DNA of 52,264 nucleotides from assembly GCF_001439695.1 (NCBI RefSeq), contig NZ_JYLL01000039.1, positions 1 to 52,264 of the forward strand, read 5' to 3'. Positions within the stretch are counted from its first letter, which is position 1; every line of letters starts with the position of its first letter. Source of the stretch: Pseudomonas veronii. GTDB lineage: Bacteria; Pseudomonadota; Gammaproteobacteria; Pseudomonadales; Pseudomonadaceae. The notes below the pieces were generated by a model, which saw only the letters and a program-made list of their open reading frames with translations, made no database searches and was not told where the DNA came from. Positions 24,760 through 32,786 of the stretch are shown piece after piece. Both the position numbers and the translations under genes were made by a program.

Positions 24760-25607
24760 CAGGTGCTCACTTTGATCAGGATGATCCCGCAGACAATAAC
24801 GAACGCCGAAAGCATCCGTCGCCAGCCGAACCGCTCCCGGAAGAACAGCGCAGCAATGATGGCGCCGATAATAACACTGGTTTCCCGCAGGGCTGAGACC
24901 TTGGCCACTGCGTCCAGCGACAACGCAAACAGGACCAAACCGTAGGACGCCAAGTAAAAAACACCGCCCATTGCACCTACTCGCCAGTGGTCGCGCACAG
25001 CCTGGGTGAGTGCTGATCGCGTCTTGAAAAACGCCAGCATCGGAATCGGAATGCTCTGGAACAGCGTGAGGTAGATGATGTACTGCAGCACCGTCTCACT
25101 GGCTCTTACACCTTGAGCATCCACCACCGTGTAGGACGCGATGAACACCCCCGCGCACACGGCCATCAGAATTGGTTTGAACATCTGCGCGGTCATCCTG
25201 CGCACAAACGTCAGGCTGATGATCCCCGCGCAAATCAGCAGCACTCCCGCCATCGACGGGAACGACAGCTGTTCATGCAAAAGGAAGTAGGAAAACACCG
25301 CAACCAACACCGGCGGCACGCCGCGCATCACCGGGTAGACCTGGCCGAAGTCGCCCGTTTCATAAGCCTTGATCAGGAACAATCGATAGACCGTATTGAG
25401 CATCACAGAAATCAGCACATAGCCCCACACCTCCAGGCTCGGTACGTTGACCAACGGCAGCGCCGCCAGGCAGATCACTAATGCGGTGCCATCGACCATG
25501 GCCAAGGTCATGAAACGGCTGCTGCCGGCACGGACAACGGCATTCCAAGTGGCGTGCATGAAGGCGGAGATCAAGACCAGGGTGATGGCTATGTTGGCGT
25601 TGTCCAT
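24759..25607 (-). CDS. EamA-type (DMT superfamily) small-molecule transporter
   Basis: A 282-residue inner-membrane protein with ten predicted helices arranged as two EamA repeats. It begins MDNANIAITLVLISAFMHATWNAVVRAG and carries GVPPVLVAVFSYFLLHEQLS in repeat 1 and ALRETSVIIGAIIAALFFRERFGWRRMLSAFVIVCGIILI in repeat 2. It is probably an exporter of an amino acid or metabolite; the substrate is unknown. I chose ATG 25607; 26 codons further upstream are open but polar and unlike the family. Its stop overlaps the LysR start. It lies within the block bracketed by xylH-end copies. Confidence 0.84.
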   Translation of the reverse strand: MDNANIAITLVLISAFMHATWNAVVRAGSSRFMTLAMVDGTALVICLAALPLVNVPSLEVWGYVLISVMLNTVYRLFLIKAYETGDFGQVYPVMRGVPPVLVAVFSYFLLHEQLSFPSMAGVLLICAGIISLTFVRRMTAQMFKPILMAVCAGVFIASYTVVDAQGVRASETVLQYIIYLTLFQSIPIPMLAFFKTRSALTQAVRDHWRVGAMGGVFYLASYGLVLFALSLDAVAKVSALRETSVIIGAIIAALFFRERFGWRRMLSAFVIVCGIILIKVST

Positions 25608-25823
25608 GAGGGCTCGGCTTTTTCTGGAGGTGTTCGATGAGGAAGCGTTGGAGCTGACTAAGCGCTCAGATTTACGTAATCGCATCCGCGCAGAGGGCTA
25701 TTACTCAGACAAACGCGGACGTTACGGTTCGCGTAGCAAGCCAAAGGGCTGCGATTGTTTGGTTCACTCTGTCTGACCTCTTGTTCTCAATCTTGGGCTT
25801 TGAAAGCCACATCAGGACAAAGC
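25608..25823. other. Gap upstream of the EamA transporter gene
   Basis: No gene is supported. GC content drops compared with the flanks. The gap should hold the promoter of the transporter-LysR pair and the 3' end of the orphan gene, but I see no clear promoter hexamers or terminator. Confidence 0.3.
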
Positions 25824-26156
25824 TCAAGAAAAGTCGAAATACACAGCACCGGGCGCACTCTTCGACTGAGCCAACCGTTCCAAATGGTCAATCATTGTTG
25901 CGTTTCTGAAAGTGATTTTGGTCTTGGAGTCTCGTGCCGCTATAGCCTGACTATTACGTTGCAAAGCCGAAAAAAAAGAGGAATCAACTATTACATTAGC
26001 TCCGGTGTAAATCAGAGCAAGAACCTCAGGATTACTGATAGGCATCGGCTGCGGCTCCCGAAGTTCAGTTTGTGCGCCCCGCAACTCATCGACCAAACCT
26101 GCGGAACGCCTGACTTTAGATACTGCTTGGCGAAAATTACTGACGTTTATGTTCAT
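25824..26156 (-). CDS. Orphan small protein in a low-GC islet
   Basis: A 110-residue protein that I do not recognise. AAGGA sits six bases before ATG 26156, which supports translation. The sequence is soluble, has no signal peptide, membrane helix or cysteine, and ends in the aromatic tail GAVYFDFS. Base composition is clearly less GC-rich than in the neighbours, suggesting horizontal transfer. It lies alone in the block between copies of the xylH 3' end. A 146-codon frame on the opposite strand has no RBS and looks like its shadow. Confidence 0.5.
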   Translation of the reverse strand: MNINVSNFRQAVSKVRRSAGLVDELRGAQTELREPQPMPISNPEVLALIYTGANVIVDSSFFSALQRNSQAIAARDSKTKITFRNATMIDHLERLAQSKSAPGAVYFDFS

Positions 26157-26440
26157 CGCAATCCTTTACGGAGGTTAGTTGGAGTCGATATTTAACTCGG
26201 CCCACTACACCCTGAAAAAGCGAAAAGTCGTCAGCGCTGCCATCAAGTTCCGTCATGGCAGATCTTTCCTACAGATAGAAACCATCACGTGTTCGTTAGT
26301 GGCATTTGGTCATGGTTTTTAAAGGGCCAGCAAGCCGGGTCGCTTTAAATTGCAGGACGTTTCCTAGACAATCTGCGCCGCCTTGTGCCTGTTGGAATCG
26401 ATGGCTAGTCTGCGGTCCGTCACTGCCAAATCAGTGATCG
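26157..26440. other. Gap between the orphan gene and the structured element
   Basis: No open frame or repeat is supported here. Composition is mixed. It should contain the promoter of the orphan gene on its left side. Confidence 0.3.
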
Positions 26441-26569
26441 GGTTTAGTCGCCCGGATTCAGAACAGGCGCATGGTCCCATGAAGCTCAATGGTGGCTGTG
26501 CGCAGGGCGCCTTCAGGCGCGCCGGGTTCCTGTTCTGACCGGTCGACTAACCTGCGTACAGCCGCCACC
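26441..26569 (+). ncRNA. Candidate structured RNA or cis-element upstream of the DUF3077 gene
   Basis: Two long complementary pairs interleave. Arm A1 (26441-26467, GGTTTAGTCG...CAGAACAGG) pairs with A2 (26529-26552, CCTGTTCTGACCGG...CTAACC). Arm B1 (26491-26505, GGTGGCTGTGCGCAG) pairs with B2 (26552-26569, CTGCGTACAGCCGCCACC). The order A1-B1-A2-B2 gives a pseudoknot or two mutually exclusive folds. A small GC hairpin (about 26506-26523, loop TTCA) lies in the middle. It ends about 50 bp before the DUF3077 start, so it could be a leader element or an independent small RNA. Confidence 0.5.
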
Positions 26570-26620
26570 TTCGTTTAGTCGCGAAGAGTGCCGTCTCCTT
26601 GATCAGACAGGAGTTTCACC

Positions 26621-26929
26621 ATGACCAAAGCCCTACCCGACCCACCCATCGATCCCACCAAAGACCGCGCTGCCTTCAACCGCGCCATCGACCATTACCT
26701 GCCCACCCAAGGTTTCCACGCCGTCAACGAAGACCTGAGCTTCGAAGACGCCCTGCTCTACACCGCCAGTCTGCTGGACAGCGCTTCGGCGACGGCGCTG
26801 GATTGCGGGGAGCTGCTGGAGAAACCGGAGCGGGCGAAGATCCTCGCGGTGTGGCATTTGCTGGAAATCGCCAAAACCACGGTTGACCGCTCCATCGAAT
26901 GCCTCAAGCCCACGAAGACCACTGCCTGA
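26621..26929 (+). CDS. DUF3077 domain protein
   Basis: A 102-residue acidic cytosolic protein with the DUF3077 pattern common in Pseudomonas: a polar N-terminus, SFEDALLYTASLLDSASATALDCGELLEKPERAKILAVWHLLEIAKTTVDRSIECL, helical throughout. Function unknown; it may be a small regulatory or adaptor protein. AGGAG lies eight bases before ATG 26621. The structured element directly upstream is probably part of its leader. A REP doublet follows 13 bp after the stop. Confidence 0.8.
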   Translation: MTKALPDPPIDPTKDRAAFNRAIDHYLPTQGFHAVNEDLSFEDALLYTASLLDSASATALDCGELLEKPERAKILAVWHLLEIAKTTVDRSIECLKPTKTTA

Positions 26930-26942
26930 CCACGCACAAAAA

Positions 26943-27033
26943 ATGTGGGAGGGAGCTTGCTCCCGATAGCGGTGGTTCAGGCACTCATGCAGTGACTGCC
27001 ACTGCGCCATCGGGGGCAAGCCTCCTCCCACAT
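26943..27033. repeat. REP doublet after the DUF3077 gene
   Basis: ATGTGGGAGGGAGCTTGCTCC is mirrored by GGGGGCAAGCCTCCTCCCACAT. Its core (GATAGCGGTGG...CCATCGGGG) resembles the doublets at 15434 and 23665. Confidence 0.85.
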
Positions 27034-27086
27034 TGACCGTATTCCACCGATTGATCGGCGGGGTAAGTGGTATTTGGTCGTGTATC

Positions 27087-27173
27087 GACAGTTCCTGGCA
27101 GATGATCGTGAAGGGCAGCATGTTGGTGCTGGCGGTGTGGGTAGATGTGAGTACCCGGGCAGGTCGGCGGTGA
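27087..27173 (+). pseudogene. Copy B: 87-bp remnant of a xylH 3' end
   Basis: It aligns without gaps to 23565-23651, the last 29 codons of xylH, at about 90% identity. The frame and stop are kept and encode SWQMIVKGSMLVLAVWVDVS then TRAGRR. Most differences are silent (ATT/ATC, GTG/GTA, ACG/ACC, GCG/GCA, CGA/CGG, TAA/TGA); only Tyr to Ser and Ile to Met change the protein. This looks like the end of a diverged xylH allele rather than a decaying local copy. No xylH sequence precedes it. Confidence 0.85.
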
Positions 27174-27560
27174 GCCCCATTCTCACCGACACCGCATAAC
27201 CCCTGTGAGAGGGGGCTTGCCCCCGATGGCGGCGGGCCAGCCAAGTCGTTGTCGACTGACACTCCGCCATCGGAGGCAAGCCTCCTCCCACATTGACCGC
27301 ATTTCATTGTTTGAGCGGCGGTGTGGGTAGATGTGAGTACCCGGGCAGGTCGGCAGTGAGCCCCATTCTCACCGACACCGCATAACCCCTGTGAGAGGGG
27401 GCTTGCCCCCGATGGCGGCGGGCCAGCCAAGTCGTTGTCGACTGCCACTCCGCCATCGGAGGCAAGCCTCCTCCCACATTGAGCGCATTTCATTGTTTGA
27501 GCGGCGGTGTGGGTAGATGTGAGTATCCGGGCAGGTCGGCGGTGAGCCCCACTCTCATGA
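27131..27560. repeat. 186-bp tandem repeat of xylH tail plus REP doublet
   Basis: GGCGGTGTGGGTAGATGTGA begins at 27131, 27317 and 27503, exactly 186 bp apart. Each of the first two full units contains the xylH tail and a REP doublet (27204-27293 and 27390-27479). The third copy is partial and ends near 27560. All three share the GTA, ACC/ATC and GCA variants of copy B, so they arose from it. Confidence 0.92.
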
Positions 27561-27683
27561 ACACCGCCCAAGCCCCCCTCAGTTGATAGGCGTTACGTTA
27601 AAGGCCATCGACCCACGACATTTATCACGTTTATTTGACGTTTTTTTCTCATGCCCACCTCTACATTCGCCGCACCCCAATAT

Positions 27684-27702
27684 GCAAATGATTCCTATTG
27701 AT
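27684..27702. promoter_or_regulatory. Possible Fur box upstream of the iron transporter
   Basis: GCAAATGATTCCTATTGAT is an approximate match (about 12 of 19) to the Fur consensus GATAATGATAATCATTATC. It lies about 65 bp before the start of a ferric-iron binding protein gene, which is where it would be expected. Confidence 0.45.
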
Positions 27703-27765
27703 CTAATCTAAATCGACCTCAAACAGATTTCCCGTGCAGCCATAAAAACCCGGAGCGCTCACCGC

Positions 27766-28782
27766 ATGACCACCCGCCGTCCTTCGTTCGTCAAAAAAGC
27801 CCTGCTGGTCACCGCTCTGGTCAGCGTCGGGCATGTTTATGCCGCCAGCGAGCCGGTCGGCATCGTGGTCTACAACGCCCAGCACGAAAGCCTCACCAAG
27901 GCGTGGGTCGAAGGGTTCACCCAGGAAACCGGGATCCCGGTGACCATCCGCAACGGCGACGACACCGAGATGGGGAACCAGCTCGTGCAGGAAGGCGCCG
28001 CCTCTCCGGCGGACGTGTTCCTCACCGAGAACTCCCCGGCCATGGTGCTGGTGGACAACGCCGGCTTGTTCGCGCCAGTCGCGCCAAGCACCCTGGAACA
28101 GGTGGATGCCGCCTACCGTCCGGCCCACGGCAAATGGGTGGGTATCGCCGCGCGCTCCACGGTGTTTGTGTACAACCCGAGCACATTGAAAGAAGGCGAT
28201 CTGCCCAAATCCCTGCTGGACCTGGCTTCACCAAGCTGGAAAGGCCGTTGGGCAGCCTCGCCGGCCGGTGCCGACTTCCAGGCCATCGTCGCCGCCGTGC
28301 TGGAGCTCAAGGGCGAGGCCGCGACCCTCGACTGGCTCAAGGCAATGAAAGCCAACGCGAGCATCTACCGTGGCAACAGCGCCGTGCTCAAAGCCGTCAA
28401 CGCCGGCCAGGTCGACAGCGGCGTGATTTATCACTATTACAGCTTCGTCGACCAATCCAAGACCGGCGAAAACAGCAAAAACACTCAACTGCACTACTTC
28501 AAGCACCAGGATCCGGGCGCGTTTGTGAGCATTTCCGGTGGTGGTGTATTGGCTTCCAGCAAGCACAAGGAACAGGCCCAGGCCTTCCTGAAGTGGATCA
28601 CCGGCAAAGACGGCCAGGCGGTCCTCAAGGACGGTAATTCGTTCGAATACGCGGTCGGCCAGAACGCCACATCCAACCCCAAGCTGACCCCACTGGCGCA
28701 ATTGGACGCACCTAAGGTCGACGCGTCGAAGCTCAACAGCAAAAAGGCTGTCGAGCTGATGACCCAAGCCGGACTGCTCTGA
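27766..28782 (+). CDS. Ferric iron ABC transporter, periplasmic binding protein
   Basis: Periplasmic Fe(III)-binding protein of 338 residues (FbpA/SfuA/FutA class). It has a signal peptide to about residue 26 (KKALLVTALVSVGHVYAA), then GIVVYNAQHESLTKAWVEGFTQETG, GAASPADVFLTENSPA and the ARSTVFVYNPSTLK strand. The adjacent tyrosines in GVIYHYYSF are the usual iron ligands. CGGAG lies before ATG 27766. It is the first gene of a three-gene operon with permease and ATPase, and a possible Fur site lies upstream, so low iron should induce it. Confidence 0.92.
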   Translation: MTTRRPSFVKKALLVTALVSVGHVYAASEPVGIVVYNAQHESLTKAWVEGFTQETGIPVTIRNGDDTEMGNQLVQEGAASPADVFLTENSPAMVLVDNAGLFAPVAPSTLEQVDAAYRPAHGKWVGIAARSTVFVYNPSTLKEGDLPKSLLDLASPSWKGRWAASPAGADFQAIVAAVLELKGEAATLDWLKAMKANASIYRGNSAVLKAVNAGQVDSGVIYHYYSFVDQSKTGENSKNTQLHYFKHQDPGAFVSISGGGVLASSKHKEQAQAFLKWITGKDGQAVLKDGNSFEYAVGQNATSNPKLTPLAQLDAPKVDASKLNSKKAVELMTQAGLL

Positions 28783-30375
28783 TTGCTGCCTGAATCGTCG
28801 ATCCCCGGCATCGCCCACGCGCAGCCACGCAAACGCCCCCACGGACTGTTCAAAAGCCGTGGGGGCACGTGGATCACCAGTTTGTCGGTCCTGGTTTCGT
28901 TGTTGGCGTTGCTGCCGATTGCGTTTGTGATCGGCGTGTCCTGGCAAATCGGCTGGGCACAGATCGAAGCGTTGGTGTGGCGCCCACGCGTCGGTGAACT
29001 GCTGGTCAACACCGTGTTGCTGGTCCTGTTCACCCTGCCGTTGTGCGTGGCGCTGGGCATTGCACTGGCGTGGTTGACCGAGCGCAGCAATCTGCCGGGG
29101 CGCCGCGCCTGGTCGTTGTTGGCGGTCGCGCCGCTGGCGGTGCCGGCGTTTGTACACAGTTACGCGTGGGTCAGCCTGGTGCCGTCGATCCACGGCTTAC
29201 CGGCCGGTGTGCTGGTGTCAGTGATTGCCTATTTCCCCTTTCTGTACCTGCCGGTGGCGGCGACCCTGCGCCGGCTTGATCCTGCGATTGAAGACGTGGC
29301 CGAATCCCTGGGCCTCAAGCCCTGGGCGGTGTTCTGGCGGGTGGTGTTGCCCCAGTTGCGCCTGGCGATCTGCGGCGGCGCGCTGCTGGTCGGCCTGCAT
29401 CTGCTGGCCGAATACGGCCTGTACGCGATGATCCGCTTCGACACCTTCACCACGGCGATTTTCGATCAGTTCAAATCCACCTTTAATGGCCCGGCGGCGA
29501 ATATGCTGGCGGCCGTGTTAGCCCTGTGTTGCCTGGCGATGCTCACCGCTGAGGCCTCGGCACGTGGCCATGCACGCTATGCGCGGGTCGGTTCCGGCAG
29601 CGCCCGTGAGCAGCGCATCGTCAGGCTGAGCCCCCTCCTCACCGTGCTCGCCCTCGGTTTGCAAGCCGTGACCTGTGTGTTGGCCCTGGGCGTGCCGCTG
29701 TTCACCCTGGGCAAATGGTTGATCGCCGGGGGCCGCGAGGTCTGGCAATTCAGCGAGTTGCTGCCGGCGCTGGAACAAACCGTACTGTTGGGTATTGCCG
29801 GCGCCGTGCTGACCACCTGCGCGGCGGTGCCGATCGCCTGGCTGTCGATTCGCGCACCGGGCCGCTTGCAGCGCATCCTGGAAAGCTGCAACTACATCAC
29901 CAGTTCGTTACCCGGCATTGTCGTGGCACTGGCGCTGGTCACGGTGACCATCCACTTTGCCCGGCCGATCTACCAGACCACGATCACCGTGCTGCTCGCC
30001 TACCTGCTGATGTTCCTGCCACGGGCGCTGGTCAGCCTGCGGGCGGGTATCGCCCAGGCCCCGGTGGAGCTGGAAAACATGGCGCGCAGCCTGGGCCGCT
30101 CGCCGGGCCGGGCACTGTGGCTGATCACAATGCGCCTGGCGGCGCCAGCTGCCGCAGCGGGCGCGGCGCTGGTGTTCCTCGCGATCACCAACGAACTGAC
30201 CGCCACCCTGTTGCTGGCGCCGAACGGTACGCGCACCCTGGCCACCGGGTTCTGGGCGATGACCAGCGAAATCGACTACGCCGCAGCGGCGCCCTACGCG
30301 TTGATCATGATTCTGCTCTCACTGCCGTTGACCGGCCTCCTCTACCACCAATCCAAACGCACGGCCGGCCGATGA
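28783..30375 (+). CDS. Ferric iron ABC transporter, permease (two fused halves)
   Basis: A 530-residue inner-membrane protein with about 12 helices in two homologous halves, as in FbpB/SfuB. Each half carries an EAA-type loop: IEDVAESLGLKPWAVFWRVVLPQL and LENMARSLGRSPGRALWLITMRL. The likely start is TTG 28783, directly after the stop of the binding-protein gene; no ATG or good GTG lies near, so the exact start is uncertain. Its stop overlaps the ATPase start (ATGA). Confidence 0.9.
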   Translation: MLPESSIPGIAHAQPRKRPHGLFKSRGGTWITSLSVLVSLLALLPIAFVIGVSWQIGWAQIEALVWRPRVGELLVNTVLLVLFTLPLCVALGIALAWLTERSNLPGRRAWSLLAVAPLAVPAFVHSYAWVSLVPSIHGLPAGVLVSVIAYFPFLYLPVAATLRRLDPAIEDVAESLGLKPWAVFWRVVLPQLRLAICGGALLVGLHLLAEYGLYAMIRFDTFTTAIFDQFKSTFNGPAANMLAAVLALCCLAMLTAEASARGHARYARVGSGSAREQRIVRLSPLLTVLALGLQAVTCVLALGVPLFTLGKWLIAGGREVWQFSELLPALEQTVLLGIAGAVLTTCAAVPIAWLSIRAPGRLQRILESCNYITSSLPGIVVALALVTVTIHFARPIYQTTITVLLAYLLMFLPRALVSLRAGIAQAPVELENMARSLGRSPGRALWLITMRLAAPAAAAGAALVFLAITNELTATLLLAPNGTRTLATGFWAMTSEIDYAAAAPYALIMILLSLPLTGLLYHQSKRTAGR

Positions 30376-31439
30376 ACGCCCTCGAACTCACCGCACTCTG
30401 CAAAACCTTCGGCACCCAACAGGCCTTGGCCGACGTCAGCCTGGCGGTGCCCAACGGCAGCCGCATGGTGATCGTCGGGCCTTCCGGCTCCGGCAAGACC
30501 ACCTTGCTGCGGATGATTGCTGGCTTCGAGTTTCCCGACAGCGGCAGCCTGACCCTGAACGGCCAGGTGCTGGTTGACGCCACCCACGCCGTACCAGCGC
30601 ACCAACGCCAGATCGGCTATGTGCCGCAGGACGGCGCGCTGTTCCCGCACATGACCGTGGCCGACAACATCGGTTTCGGGCTGGCGGCCAAACATACCTC
30701 GCGACACGCACGCATCGCCGAACTGATGGACAGCGTGGCCCTCGACGCCAACATGGCCCGGCGTTGGCCCCACGAGCTGTCGGGCGGCCAGCAGCAACGG
30801 GTGGCGCTGGCGCGGGCGTTGGCTCAACAGCCCCGGTTGATGCTGCTGGATGAGCCGTTTTCCGCGCTGGACACCGGCCTGCGCTCGGCCATGCGCAAGA
30901 TGGTCGCGCGGTTGTTGAGCGACGCGGGCATCACCACGATCCTGGTCACCCATGATCAAAGCGAGGCGCTGTCGTTCGCCGACCAGTTGGCGGTGATGCG
31001 CCAGGGGCGCCTGGTGCAGTCGGGCCGTCCAATGGACTTGTACCAGTACCCCGCCGATGAGCAGACCGCGTTGTTTCTCGGTGAAGCCGTGGTCATGCCC
31101 GCCAGGATCGAAGCCGGTTGGGCCCACTGCGCACTGGGTCGCGTGCCGGTCGACAGCCAGGCCAACCAAGGTACGACACGGATCATGCTGCGTCCGGAGC
31201 AACTGCTGCTGAGTAGCACCGAGGGTTCCGGCTGCCGCGGCGTGGTCACCGAACGCGAATTCGGCGGCAATACCTGCACCCTGACCGTGGCGTTGCAAGC
31301 GGATGAGGACGTGCCCGGCCAAGCCATCCCGGTGCGCAGCTCGGGCCTGCAAGCGCCAAACGTGGGGAGCGTGGTACACCTCACCACGGTGGGCCTGGCC
31401 CATGTGCTGAAAAAAACCGCGGCCCTCAGTCTCAGCTAA
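30372..31439 (+). CDS. Ferric iron ABC transporter, ATPase
   Basis: A 355-residue ATP-binding subunit (FbpC/SfuC type). Walker A GPSGSGKTTLLR at about 34-45, Q-loop GYVPQDGALFPHMTV, signature LSGGQQQRVALARALA, Walker B LMLLDEPFSALD and switch histidine VTHDQ. A C-terminal TOBE-like regulatory domain (about 235-350) includes IMLRPEQLLL. ATG 30372 overlaps the permease stop; the open frame extends far upstream but that part is a shadow of the permease gene. It completes the iron importer. Confidence 0.93.
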   Translation: MNALELTALCKTFGTQQALADVSLAVPNGSRMVIVGPSGSGKTTLLRMIAGFEFPDSGSLTLNGQVLVDATHAVPAHQRQIGYVPQDGALFPHMTVADNIGFGLAAKHTSRHARIAELMDSVALDANMARRWPHELSGGQQQRVALARALAQQPRLMLLDEPFSALDTGLRSAMRKMVARLLSDAGITTILVTHDQSEALSFADQLAVMRQGRLVQSGRPMDLYQYPADEQTALFLGEAVVMPARIEAGWAHCALGRVPVDSQANQGTTRIMLRPEQLLLSSTEGSGCRGVVTEREFGGNTCTLTVALQADEDVPGQAIPVRSSGLQAPNVGSVVHLTTVGLAHVLKKTAALSLS

Positions 31440-31496
31440 GTGTCGGGGCCTACCTTCTCTCCTGCGCCCACCGCGCAGTCGAGAAGAGGTAACCCG

Positions 31497-32261
31497 ATGA
31501 ATGCCACAGCAGCCCGTTGGCTGAACAAAGTACCCGAGGTGACGCTGTCATTCTGGGTGATCAAAATCCTGTCCACCACCGTGGGCGAAACCGGCGCGGA
31601 TTACCTCGCCGTCGATGCCGGCTTCGGCGCTGGCTGGACCAGCTTCGGCATGGCCGTGCTGCTGGGGTGCGCGTTGTTCTGGCAGTTGCGCACCAAGGCC
31701 TACACCCCGTGGATCTACTGGTTGACCGTGGTGCTGGTGAGCATCGTGGGCACGCAGATCACCGACATCCTCACCGACAAACTCGACGTGAGCCTGTACA
31801 CCAGCACGGCGATTTTCTCGGTGCTGCTGGGTCTCAACTTCATAGCCTGGTTCCGTACCGAACGCAGCCTGTCGATCCGCGCCATCGTCACCCCGCGCCG
31901 TGAATGGTTCTACTGGACCACGGTGCTCTGCACCTTTGCCCTCGGCACCGCCGCCGGCGACCTGGCCACCGAAGCGCTGGGCCTGGGCTTTACCCTCGGA
32001 GCCGTGATCTTCGCCGGCCTGATCGCCGCCGCCCTGCTGGCCTGGCGCCTGGGCGTCAACAGCGTGCTGACCTTCTGGATCGCCTACATCCTCACCCGGC
32101 CGTTCGGCGCCTCCCTCGGCGACCTGCTGACCCAAGCCAAGACCTATGGTGGCCTGGGCATGGGCGCCAGTTGGACCAGCGCACTGTTCCTCTGCGTCAT
32201 TGTCCTGCTGGTCGCCGTGGCGCAATTAAGCGTCGGCAACCGCAAAACCATCGCCCAATAA
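31497..32261 (+). CDS. COG4705-type integral membrane protein
   Basis: A 254-residue inner-membrane protein with about eight hydrophobic helices and two similar halves, each with a charged start motif: PEVTLSFWVIKILSTTVGETGADYL and REWFYWTTVLCTFALGTAAGDLATEALG. Proteins of this type are uncharacterised and often sit beside PmrA-like two-component systems, as here. AAGAGGT lies before ATG 31497. It is followed 23 bp later by a lipoprotein gene and then by a response regulator and kinase, which probably control it. Function unknown. Confidence 0.8.
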   Translation: MNATAARWLNKVPEVTLSFWVIKILSTTVGETGADYLAVDAGFGAGWTSFGMAVLLGCALFWQLRTKAYTPWIYWLTVVLVSIVGTQITDILTDKLDVSLYTSTAIFSVLLGLNFIAWFRTERSLSIRAIVTPRREWFYWTTVLCTFALGTAAGDLATEALGLGFTLGAVIFAGLIAAALLAWRLGVNSVLTFWIAYILTRPFGASLGDLLTQAKTYGGLGMGASWTSALFLCVIVLLVAVAQLSVGNRKTIAQ

Positions 32262-32284
32262 AGACTCAACTCAAGGAACCCCTC

Positions 32285-32707
32285 ATGCGCCCCGTGCAAA
32301 ACCTGATCCGCCGCGTCGCCATCGTTTCAGCGATCTTCATGCTGAGCATCGCCACCGGCTGCTCCAAACCCGCCGATAAGCCCAAGGACAGCACCGGCCC
32401 AGCGACCAGCCAACACCAGGCATCGAAACTGGGCGATCTGTCCGAATTCCAAAACATCGCGGTGGACGTATCGGCCCTCGTCGCCAAGAACGACCTGCCT
32501 GCCGCCAAAGCCCGGATCAAAGACCTGGAAACCAGCTGGGACGCAGCCGAAGCCGGGATCAAGCCCCGCGCCGCCAGTGACTGGCATGTGCTGGATAAAG
32601 CCATCGACCGCGCGCTGGATGCCTTGCGCGCAGGCAGCCCGAACCAGGCCGACTGCAAAGCCTCGATGGACGACATGCTCAAGGCCTTTGACTCGATGAA
32701 AGGCTAA
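32285..32707 (+). CDS. Small lipoprotein next to the two-component system
   Basis: A 140-residue predicted lipoprotein. N-terminal RRVAIVSAIFMLSIATGCSK has a lipobox ending at Cys26, then a Ser/Thr/Pro-rich linker (about 28-46) and a helical domain (about 48-138, DLSEFQNIAVDVSALVAKNDLPAAKARIKDLETSWDAAE). It follows the COG4705 gene after 23 bp, so the two form one transcript. The helical domain could act outside the membrane as a sensor accessory, but no function is known. A hairpin follows. Confidence 0.78.
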   Translation: MRPVQNLIRRVAIVSAIFMLSIATGCSKPADKPKDSTGPATSQHQASKLGDLSEFQNIAVDVSALVAKNDLPAAKARIKDLETSWDAAEAGIKPRAASDWHVLDKAIDRALDALRAGSPNQADCKASMDDMLKAFDSMKG

Positions 32708-32743
32708 GACCAGACAAACATCGGCCCAGGTGCTTCAATACAC

Positions 32744-32775
32744 ACGCGACGACACTCTCGTCGCGTCGGTTTTTT
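32744..32775 (+). terminator. Hairpin between the lipoprotein and response-regulator genes
   Basis: ACGCGACGA and TCGTCGCGT form a perfect 9-bp stem with a 5-base loop, followed by CGG and six Ts. It probably ends the membrane protein-lipoprotein transcript, at least in part, just before the regulator RBS (AGGGA). Confidence 0.7.
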
Positions 32776-32786
32776 AGGGAAGCGAC

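Noticed and set aside
25755..26195. A 146-codon plus-strand frame opposite the orphan gene
   Set aside because: It lacks an RBS, and its opposite strand has a good RBS and a more protein-like sequence.
23565..27173. Insertion sequence or integron explaining the xylH-tail copies
   Set aside because: There is no transposase, integrase or terminal inverted repeat in the block. Homologous recombination at the xylH end fits better.
26633..27571. A 312-codon minus-strand frame across the REP and xylH-tail array
   Set aside because: The product is repetitive because it reads through the tandem repeats and then antisense to DUF3077. It is not a gene.
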